From Phycisphaeraceae bacterium (GTDB lineage Bacteria; Planctomycetota; Phycisphaerae; Phycisphaerales; Phycisphaeraceae): DNA of 5,361 nucleotides. The position numbers and the translations under genes are program-made. Under the pieces are notes generated by a model. It did not search any database, was not told the DNA's origin, and saw nothing but the letters and a program-made list of their open reading frames with translations. Below, one piece after another: positions 1 to 5,201 of the stretch (position 1 is the stretch's first letter; every line of letters starts with the position of its first letter). The stretch is taken from NCBI GenBank assembly GCA_020850375.1, contig JADZET010000339.1:1-5361 (forward strand). The letters are read 5' to 3'.

Positions 1-3000
1 CCGCGGTGCGGTCGAAGGTGGTGGCGTTGCCGCTGGAGCCGTTGGTGCCGTAGTTGCACGTCGCCGTCACCCGGTCCAGCTCGTCGTACCAGCTGGCCGT
101 GATCTGGATGCGGCCGGTGATGTTGCCGGAGGTGAACTTCATCCGGTCGGCGTCGGCGTTGCTGTCCAGGGCCCCGGTGCTCCCGGTCGACAGGTCGTCA
201 TGGGCCCGGCTGATGGTCGCCTGCATCAGCACGCGGCCCGTCGTCGTCTCGTAGCTCGACTGGCTCTCCTCCAGCACGTGGTCGCCGCTCATGTCGTCGG
301 CGTCGCTGTACCCCGAGTCGTTGTCCTTGGCGAGGGTGAAGCGGTGCGTCACACGCCCCTGGCGGTCGTACACCTGCTTGGTGGAGCCCCCCGGCCCTTT
401 GCTCTTGATCACCCGCCCCGCGGCGTCGGCCCACGTCTGGCTCACCAATGTGTCGTCGTCCGAACCGTCGCTGGCGTCGATCTTGTGGGTAGTCGTCTTC
501 CAGGCCCGCCCCTTCTCGTCGTAGGAGGTCTCATTAAGGGAGAGCCGATTGGTCGCCAGGGATGTCGGGTCGTCACCCGCGTCCAGGCCGCTGGTGCTGC
601 TGTAGGTGCCCACCGCCGTCACCCGCCCCATGTTGTCGTACAGCGTCAGCGTGTACGGCGCCTGCGGCGAGAGCGTCACCACCCGGCGCCCCCGCGCGTC
701 GTTCAAGAACTCCGTCACCCGCTGGCCGGTCGTGCTCCCCTTCACATAGGCCGTCACCTTCGTGACGTACGAGTTGCCCCCCGCCGAGCCCCCGTCGTAC
801 TCGGTCGCCTGCACCTTCACCATGGTGTCGGTGCCCGACGACTCGCCCCCGGCGAAGCTGTTGTCGTTGGTACCAACATAGCTCTCGATCGTCCGGCCCA
901 ACTCGTCGTAGGCCGTGCGCCGGATCGTGCCGGTCGCCTCTTTCACCCGCCGCTGACGCCCCATGTCGTCGTAGCCGTACAGCGTCTCGTCATAGTTGGT
1001 CCCCGCCGAGCCCGCACCCGAGCCCGGGATCAGGAAGTAACTCCGGGTCTTTTCGGTGCGGGCGCCGCTGCTGGAGTACACCGTCACGCTCATCCGCGCC
1101 AGCGTCCCCTTGTCCAGGGCCGTGATCGGGTCGCTGTCGGCCTCGTCGATCCAGGTCGAGAGCGCGTCGGTCAACCCCGACGAGCCGATCGCGATCGTGC
1201 CCGTCATCTCCGGCTTGCCCGCGTGGTTGCTCACCGTGTAACTCGCCGGCCCGAAGTAGGTCGTCGAACCACCCGTGGTCATCCGCGGGAAGTTGATCGT
1301 CACCATCCGCCCGTCGGCCAGCGTGCTGTAGTAGCTCTTGGTGATCCGCCCGTCCGGCAGCGTGGTGGTGTCGATGCGGCCCTGAGCGTCATATGTGTAC
1401 GTCGTGATCAGCCGGTCCCCGTCGCCGGTTTCCGTGATGCTCCAATCGGTGTTCGGGTCCTCGCTCCCAAAGTCCGACCCGTGGTTGGTCTGGCAGTCGC
1501 GGATGCTCTTGGTGACCAGCCCGTCGGTCAGCGTCGAGTAGTTGAAGATCCCCACCTCGGACTCCGTCAGCGCCGTCGTCCCGTCGGCACGCAGGTACGA
1601 CGCCGACGAGGTCGCCGAGTTGGACCCGTTGTTCCCCGTCGTCACCGCCGGGTTGGCCCGCACGACCTTCTTGAGCATCAGGGCCGCGTTGCCGGTCAGC
1701 GCCGTGTTGGTCGCGCTGATCTCGATCCCGCCCACGCTGTCCAGCGTCCCCTTGGCCGTGAAGCTCTTATTGGTCGCGACGAGCGGCCGCTTGTGCGTCA
1801 CGCCGCCCACCGTGAGCGACAGCGTTCCGTACGACATGGTGCGGCTGAAGTACGCCGAGCCCCCCGTCCCCGCGTCCTTGTACTTCTCCGCCGTCACCAG
1901 ACCCGTCAGATCGCCGGACGGCGTTCGCGTGAAGAGCGTGATCAACCCCGCCGAGCTGCTCTCGGTGAAGGCCCCCGTGCTGTGCGTGTACCCCGTGATG
2001 TTGGCGGGCGTGTGCACCTCCGTCACCATCCCCAAAGAGTCGCGCACCACCTCGGTGGCCCATGTCTTGGTCGGGCTCCCCGAGGGATCGGAGTTGGTCA
2101 CCACCCGCGACAATGCTTGGCCCGTCTCGTCGAAGTACTGCGTGGCGTAGATCGTGTCGGGCTGCTTGATGACGACCCGGTTGTACCACGCCGTGTCGTA
2201 CCCACCCGTCGGGCTGAACGAGCCGTTGCTCGCGTACGTGAACTCATAGGTCCCGTTGCTGCCCCCCGAGCACCCGCACTCGCCGTTGAAGAACGCCTTG
2301 ACGACCCGCTTGCTCCCCCCGTTCTCGTACTCGAAGTACCCCTCGCTGGAGGGTTTCAGATCATCGTCGCTGGCCGAGAGGAAGTCGTCGTCGATGTTCC
2401 CGTCCAGGTCCCAGTCGAACCTCCGGCACCCCTCGTACCCCACGATCATCTTGATCTGACCGTCGTTGCCGCGCCGACCGTCCGAGTTGCTCCAGGTGTC
2501 GTCGTAATACCGGTAATACTTCTTCTTGACCAGGCTCACCCCGGAGTCCGACAAGGGGATCGTCAGCGTCACCGTCTTGAGATCCCCTTCGTCCCCGTGC
2601 GAGTCCCCGTCGGCGGTGTAGTAGCCGTAATCGACCTTGCCCACCTCGACCACCCCCGACGGGCTCGCCCAAGACCCGCTGGCCTTGGTCTCGGCCTTCA
2701 CCTGCGTCAGCTTGGAGAGTCCCCCCACGCTCGAGTAGGTGTACGTGTACCGCCGCCCGTCCCCCGAGTGCGAGTCGTACGCCGTCGTGATCCGCCCCGA
2801 GGTGTCGTAGCCGCTGGTCACCGCCGTCGACGCCGTGCTGGCGTCCCCCACGTACGCCGTGTTCCCCGCCGGGTCCACGATCTTCCAGATCTGCCAGTTG
2901 GCCCGGTTGCTGGCGGTGTTGCTCCCAAAGAAATACGTCCGCGTTCCGCGCTGGTCGTAATATACATAGGTGTCGGGCGAACCCGAGACGTACTGCACCA

Positions 3001-3586
3001 CCCCCGCCGTGCCGTTACGCCCCACGAACTCGTTGGTGCCCGTGCCCCCGTTCCGCTTGAACTCCAGGTACCGGTCGGCGCCGTACACGATGGAGATCAC
3101 GTCATCGGCGTCCGTCGCGCCGTCGAAGAACACCATCTCCGGCTGGCTCATCTGGAACCAGTTGCGCCCCTGCAGACCCGTGCTATTGCTGGCCTGCACC
3201 CCGTTGAAGCTCCGTCCGACCGTCCAGGAGAACCCCGCCGATGGCAGCGAGAGATCAACATCCGTCACCGTCACGTTGCCGCTCACCAAATCCACCGGCC
3301 CCTGCATGCGCTGGCCCGAAGCTCGTCCCTCGAAGGGATTGCCAGCCAGGGCCCACGGCTGCACCGAGCTCGCCCGCCCCGCGCCGTCGATCGTCACGCC
3401 CCGCTGTGCGTGCAAAGGCAGCACGCCCTGCCGCGTCGTCGCACCACCCTGGTACGTCGTGAGCGTGTTCGAATTGATCACCAGGATCTGATCCGCCAGC
3501 GCCGTGCCCGCCATCATGCACAGCAAGATCGCGGCCGAAGAACAACGAGTACCAAGCGAGCAACGCGAAGATGACGTGTGACGCAT
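1..3586 (-). CDS. Secreted RHS/YD-repeat protein, 5' part of gene (C-terminus outside window)
   Basis: The reverse strand is open from the ATG at 3586-3584 to the window edge, giving 1195 codons without a stop; the rest lies left of position 1. Residues 1-31 form a signal peptide: a basic start, a hydrophobic run (residues 18-30) and an ALA|DQ cleavage site, so export is expected. Residues 95-130 (GPVDLVSGNVTV, then DLSLP and RSFNG) resemble the conserved entry segment of RHS proteins, where a PVD-x-TG-like motif precedes the YD repeats. YD-type repeats are YDTSGRI (260), YDAQGRI (732), YDDMGRQ (872), YDELGRT (893), YDNMGRV (983), YDEKGRA (1022), YDRQGRV (1073) and YDELDRV (1167). In the known family these build a beta-cocoon shell. 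Residues 391-401 (DWDLDGNIDDD) look like a calcium-binding loop, and CGCSGG lies at 437-442. The start is chosen for the GGAGAG ribosome site five bases upstream and the signal peptide. Any C-terminal toxin or core domain cannot be seen, so the function (surface protein, adhesin or toxin carrier) is open. Confidence 0.93.
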   Translation of the reverse strand, partial: MRHTSSSRCSLGTRCSSAAILLCMMAGTALADQILVINSNTLTTYQGGATTRQGVLPLHAQRGVTIDGAGRASSVQPWALAGNPFEGRASGQRMQGPVDLVSGNVTVTDVDLSLPSAGFSWTVGRSFNGVQASNSTGLQGRNWFQMSQPEMVFFDGATDADDVISIVYGADRYLEFKRNGGTGTNEFVGRNGTAGVVQYVSGSPDTYVYYDQRGTRTYFFGSNTASNRANWQIWKIVDPAGNTAYVGDASTASTAVTSGYDTSGRITTAYDSHSGDGRRYTYTYSSVGGLSKLTQVKAETKASGSWASPSGVVEVGKVDYGYYTADGDSHGDEGDLKTVTLTIPLSDSGVSLVKKKYYRYYDDTWSNSDGRRGNDGQIKMIVGYEGCRRFDWDLDGNIDDDFLSASDDDLKPSSEGYFEYENGGSKRVVKAFFNGECGCSGGSNGTYEFTYASNGSFSPTGGYDTAWYNRVVIKQPDTIYATQYFDETGQALSRVVTNSDPSGSPTKTWATEVVRDSLGMVTEVHTPANITGYTHSTGAFTESSSAGLITLFTRTPSGDLTGLVTAEKYKDAGTGGSAYFSRTMSYGTLSLTVGGVTHKRPLVATNKSFTAKGTLDSVGGIEISATNTALTGNAALMLKKVVRANPAVTTGNNGSNSATSSASYLRADGTTALTESEVGIFNYSTLTDGLVTKSIRDCQTNHGSDFGSEDPNTDWSITETGDGDRLITTYTYDAQGRIDTTTLPDGRITKSYYSTLADGRMVTINFPRMTTGGSTTYFGPASYTVSNHAGKPEMTGTIAIGSSGLTDALSTWIDEADSDPITALDKGTLARMSVTVYSSSGARTEKTRSYFLIPGSGAGSAGTNYDETLYGYDDMGRQRRVKEATGTIRRTAYDELGRTIESYVGTNDNSFAGGESSGTDTMVKVQATEYDGGSAGGNSYVTKVTAYVKGSTTGQRVTEFLNDARGRRVVTLSPQAPYTLTLYDNMGRVTAVGTYSSTSGLDAGDDPTSLATNRLSLNETSYDEKGRAWKTTTHKIDASDGSDDDTLVSQTWADAAGRVIKSKGPGGSTKQVYDRQGRVTHRFTLAKDNDSGYSDADDMSGDHVLEESQSSYETTTGRVLMQATISRAHDDLSTGSTGALDSNADADRMKFTSGNITGRIQITASWYDELDRVTATCNYGTNGSSGNATTFDRTA

Positions 3587-3591
3587 GACCG

Positions 3592-3597
3592 CTCTCC
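3592..3597 (-). promoter_or_regulatory. Ribosome binding site of the YD-repeat gene
   Basis: Read on the reverse strand, GGAGAG ends five bases before the ATG at 3586. It is a good Shine-Dalgarno match at normal spacing and decides the start over the internal ATG-ATG pair at codons 24-25, which would cut the signal peptide. Confidence 0.7.
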
Positions 3598-3698
3598 GAC
3601 GAACGTGCCGTGATAGGTCGAGCCCGCGGCCACGCCGCGCACGCCCGCTCGGGCGATCTTCATGGTCTAACGCGCCGCACCACCACGCGCCAAGCGTC

Positions 3699-3737
3699 AA
3701 TACACGAATATGGACAAAATGAGTCCATAAAATACAC
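3699..3737. promoter_or_regulatory. Probable operator: palindrome framed by direct repeats in an AT-rich island
   Basis: TATGGAC (3709-3715) and GTCCATA (3723-3729) form a perfect 7-base inverted repeat around a 7-base spacer, a centre-to-centre distance of 14 bases. The heptamer AATACAC stands on both sides, at 3699-3705 and 3731-3737, in the same orientation and 32 bases apart, about three helical turns. The island is AT-rich within otherwise very GC-rich DNA and lies about 110-150 bases upstream of the YD-repeat start. This fits a binding site for a dimeric regulator over or near a promoter. The regulator is unknown and the role is inferred from symmetry and position only. Confidence 0.45.
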
Positions 3738-3782
3738 CTCATAATTTGTCGCCCCGCAGATCCCCTGGCGCATCGATTGCGC

Positions 3783-3832
3783 TGTGAGATCACATGTTGG
3801 CTTGTGAGCGCTCGTCACCTCCACGATCTCAC
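3783..3832. promoter_or_regulatory. Nested dyad cluster upstream of the helical protein gene
   Basis: An outer inverted repeat pairs GTGAGATC (3784-3791) with GATCTCAC (3825-3832). Inside it lies a second dyad, GTGA (3804-3807) with TCAC (3815-3818), containing the 8-base palindrome GAGCGCTC (3806-3813). The left arm also forms a small dyad, TGTGA-GA-TCACA (3783-3794). The hexamer TGTGAG occurs twice in the same orientation, at 3783 and 3803, exactly 20 bases or about two helical turns apart. The repeated element suggests several copies of one protein-binding half-site, upstream of the likely promoter of the rightward gene. The spacing is wrong for a standard CRP site. The binding protein is unknown. 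Confidence 0.4.
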
Positions 3833-3864
3833 GTCAACTCATGACATATTCTCCAAGAGACCCC

Positions 3865-3893
3865 TTGCGTCGCCCGCCCCCGCGCGCGATAGT
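3865..3893 (+). promoter_or_regulatory. Possible sigma70-type promoter for the helical protein gene
   Basis: TTGCGT (3865-3870) and GATAGT (3888-3893) are separated by exactly 17 bases. The -35 box matches the consensus at its first three positions and the -10 box at four of six. Transcription would begin near 3900, giving a leader of about 65 bases. The match is modest in such GC-rich DNA, and the consensus may differ in this organism. Confidence 0.3.
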
Positions 3894-3954
3894 GCAGCGC
3901 CCCGCCGCTCCGCGACGCGGGCGCTCGCACCCCACCCTCCGCACCCTCGCAACC

Positions 3955-3959
3955 GGGAG
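3955..3959 (+). promoter_or_regulatory. Ribosome binding site deciding the start at 3967
   Basis: GGGAG sits seven bases before the ATG at 3967. The upstream in-frame ATG at 3841 has no such site and would add 42 arginine- and proline-rich residues ahead of the membrane segment, so the 3967 start is preferred. Confidence 0.6.
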
Positions 3960-3966
3960 ACCGTCC

Positions 3967-4737
3967 ATGCCAGCACCATCCAGAAGCGGACTGTCCACGC
4001 TCGTCGCCGCCGCCGCGGGCACCGCCCTCCTCCTAGCCGGCGTCGGGGCCTACGTCAGCAACAACATCTGGTTCGCCTCCCGGGCCGCCCACGCGCTGCC
4101 GGTGGCCAAGGTCAGCCAGACCGACGCGAATCGCCAGCTCCGCAACGTGCTCGTTCGCGCCGGGCTGAGCGCGGACACCCTCGCTGCCGCAGGCGTTAAC
4201 GCCGCCAAGGCCGCCGAGGTCGTCGCCGCCGTCCGCGGCGTGCTCGCCGAGCAGGGAGCGGCACTCAAGGCCGCCGACGACAATCATCGCGCCGCCACCG
4301 TCCTCCGTCAGCAGCTCATCGCCAAGGTGCAGGCCGGGGTCTCCACCGAGCAGGACCGCTCGGCCCTGGCCTCAACCGACGCCACCCTCGCGCGCGAGTC
4401 GCAGACGCGCGATGGCGTGCTCCACGCCGCCATCGCCGCCGCCAACGCCGTCCTCTCGGCCGAGCAGGTCCAGGCCCTGGCCGCCATCCGCTCACTCCCC
4501 GGCGATCTTCCCTTGAAATACCGCGTGGCGCAGCTGGACTCCGGGCACGCCGACGCGCTCAGGTCGGCCCTCGGTGAGGCCCGCGCGGCCTCCGCCGTCG
4601 GCGAACAGCCCTCCGACCAAACCGGAACCCTCCTCCACCAGCTCGACGCCGATCCAGCCGTCACCGCCGCCAACGCCAACCTCACCAACAACGCCACCAG
4701 CGTCAGAACCGCCTGGGAGCAGGCCGTGGGGCACTGA
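3967..4737 (+). CDS. Membrane-anchored, alanine-rich helical protein of unknown function
   Basis: This reading frame encodes 256 residues and ends with TGA at 4735-4737. I do not recognise the family with certainty. A short basic start (S5-R6-S7) precedes one hydrophobic segment at residues 9-30, rich in Ala and Leu; it has no clear AxA cleavage site, so it is probably an uncleaved anchor with the rest outside the cytoplasm. Residues 50-160 are rich in Ala, Glu, Gln, Lys and Arg with few prolines, as expected for long helices or a coiled coil. Residues 163-190 begin LSAEQVQALAAIR and end LPLKYRVAQL. The L-S/T-x-E-Q pattern recalls the LTxxQ motif of Spy/CpxP-type periplasmic chaperones and metal-resistance proteins, but it is short and proves nothing. 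The tail (210-256) is richer in Asp, Asn and Thr. No catalytic motif is visible. The gene stands alone and divergent from the YD-repeat gene, and no clear terminator follows it. Confidence 0.8.
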   Translation: MPAPSRSGLSTLVAAAAGTALLLAGVGAYVSNNIWFASRAAHALPVAKVSQTDANRQLRNVLVRAGLSADTLAAAGVNAAKAAEVVAAVRGVLAEQGAALKAADDNHRAATVLRQQLIAKVQAGVSTEQDRSALASTDATLARESQTRDGVLHAAIAAANAVLSAEQVQALAAIRSLPGDLPLKYRVAQLDSGHADALRSALGEARAASAVGEQPSDQTGTLLHQLDADPAVTAANANLTNNATSVRTAWEQAVGH

Positions 4738-5087
4738 TGTCCCAATGTCGGAGGCTCACCAGTCGCCCCAATTCCTGGCGAGGACCGTGCTCGACCGCGG
4801 GAGGTTAATGCGAAGGGCACAACCCGGTGATCGACACGACGACCATTCGAGAGGCGACCAATCCACGCCGGGCGGTCGATCAGGTGGTCGATCGCCTGCA
4901 CGTCTCCACGCGGCGGACGTGCTTGATCCTGGGTCAACCCGCCGCACACTCCCAATCCACATCCTGTTCGTCGCGTACCGCGTGGCACATGTGAGGATGA
5001 GAGGCGTGCCTGATATCGAGAACACTTGCGAACAAACTGCTCTCACTAGCGCTACTCGTCTTTGGAGCAAAATCGCAACTCCCGCTT
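4738..5087. other. Gene-free spacer with a hairpin and short repeats
   Basis: I see no convincing gene here. Reading frames on both strands are open but have arginine-, proline- and serine-rich products without hydrophobic or motif structure, and two of them run straight through the tRNA-like sequence. Visible structure includes a weak 5-base stem TCGCC/GGCGA (4763-4781) without a T run, the direct repeat GGTCGATC at 4874 and 4886 (12 bases apart), a perfect 7-base hairpin at 4898-4922, the palindromes CACATGTG (4986-4993) and TAGCGCTA (5047-5054), and a relatively AT-rich stretch from about 5020 to 5090. No good promoter for the tRNA-like sequence could be assigned. Confidence 0.6.
4898..4922. 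repeat. Perfect 7-base inverted repeat (hairpin) in the spacer
   Basis: GCACGTC (4898-4904) pairs with GACGTGC (4916-4922) around an 11-base loop. GATC tetramers at 4890-4893 and 4925-4928, and CAG/CTG at 4881-4883 and 4929-4931, could extend it as a longer interrupted stem. No T run follows, so it is unlikely to be an intrinsic terminator. It may be part of a small structured RNA or a protein site, or chance in GC-rich DNA. Confidence 0.4.
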
Positions 5088-5101
5088 TTACCGCGAGTTG
5101 C
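5075..5101. repeat. Inverted repeat overlapping the 5' side of the tRNA-like sequence
   Basis: GCAACTC (5075-5081) and GAGTTGC (5095-5101) are a perfect 7-base inverted repeat with a 13-base loop. The right arm covers the stretch where the tRNA D stem should begin, so in RNA this hairpin would compete with D-arm folding. It occupies the place where a normal 5' acceptor strand would be. Confidence 0.5.
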
Positions 5102-5160
5102 AATTGGAGAGCGTCAGCTTCCCAAGCTGAATGTCGGGAGTTCGATCCTCCTCGCCCGCT
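5088..5160 (+). tRNA. tRNA-Gly(CCC)-like sequence, 3' two-thirds intact, 5' acceptor strand degenerate; probable remnant or attachment site
   Basis: The anticodon stem TCAGC/GCTGA (5114-5118, 5126-5130) encloses the loop TTCCCAA with anticodon CCC at 5121-5123, which would read the glycine codon GGG. The T arm is GGGAG/CTCCT (5136-5140, 5148-5152) around TTCGATC, with one G-T pair. The 3' acceptor strand CGCCCGC (5153-5159) and discriminator T5160 follow; TTG comes next, so CCA is not encoded. In known bacterial tRNA-Gly(CCC) the 5' strand is GCGGGCG followed by TA. Here the bases before the D arm read TTACCGCGA and pair at most over three positions. The D arm (GTTGCAATTGGAGAGC) keeps the G18-G19 pair at 5106-5107, but its stem is mismatched, as if a G were gained and a T lost. 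A working tRNA is unlikely. The left boundary is nominal; the recognisable part starts near 5095. Confidence 0.6.
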
Positions 5161-5166
5161 TTGTCT

Positions 5167-5201
5167 GCCGCCGATGTCACTCGATGCCACCGGCGGCTTT
5201 T
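5167..5201 (+). terminator. Rho-independent terminator after the tRNA-like sequence
   Basis: GCCGCCG (5167-5173) pairs perfectly with CGGCGGC (5191-5197), with a 17-base loop, and is followed directly by TTTT (5198-5201). The all-GC stem and T run are typical, although the loop is long. It lies seven bases after the tRNA discriminator position and would end a rightward tRNA transcript. No matching A run lies on the other side, so it is probably one-directional. Confidence 0.6.

Larger units (their letters stand above)
3587..3966. other. Divergent intergenic region between the YD-repeat gene and the helical membrane protein
   Basis: This 380-base stretch has no convincing gene. The two flanking genes point away from it, so both should start transcription here. 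From left to right it holds a GC-rich leader for the leftward gene with a small dyad (CGCCCG-CT-CGGGCG, 3642-3655), an AT-rich island at about 3698-3748, a cluster of dyads at 3783-3832, and a GC-rich leader for the rightward gene. I could not assign a good -35/-10 pair to the leftward gene, although the AT-rich island is the obvious place for it. Reading frames through this region are arginine- and proline-rich and lack ribosome sites. Confidence 0.7.

Noticed and set aside
200..3574. Forward-strand open reading frame of 1124 codons antisense to the YD-repeat gene
   Set aside because: Its product is rich in Arg, Val, His and Pro with no domain, signal or repeat logic. The opposite strand encodes clear YD repeats and a signal peptide. 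Such long antisense frames arise when a GC-rich gene avoids TTA, CTA and TCA codons.
3783..3794. CRP-like site TGTGA-GA-TCACA
   Set aside because: CRP half-sites are separated by six bases; here there are only two. It is better seen as part of the larger dyad cluster.
3841..3966. Upstream in-frame extension of the helical protein from the ATG at 3841
   Set aside because: No ribosome site precedes that ATG. The extra 42 residues are arginine- and proline-rich and would push the membrane segment inward, and the candidate promoter lies within this stretch.
4763..4781. Terminator after the helical protein gene (stem TCGCC/GGCGA)
   Set aside because: The stem is only five base pairs and no T run follows.
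4308..4988. Reverse-strand frame of 226 codons over the end of the helical protein gene
   Set aside because: It is antisense to the better-supported gene for most of its length, has no ribosome site, and has a serine-, arginine- and alanine-rich product with no motif.
4756..5190. Reverse-strand frame of 144 codons running through the tRNA-like sequence
   Set aside because: Its N-terminal part (GRGGSNSRHSAWEADALQL) is the typical false translation of the antisense strand of a tRNA, a frequent annotation error.
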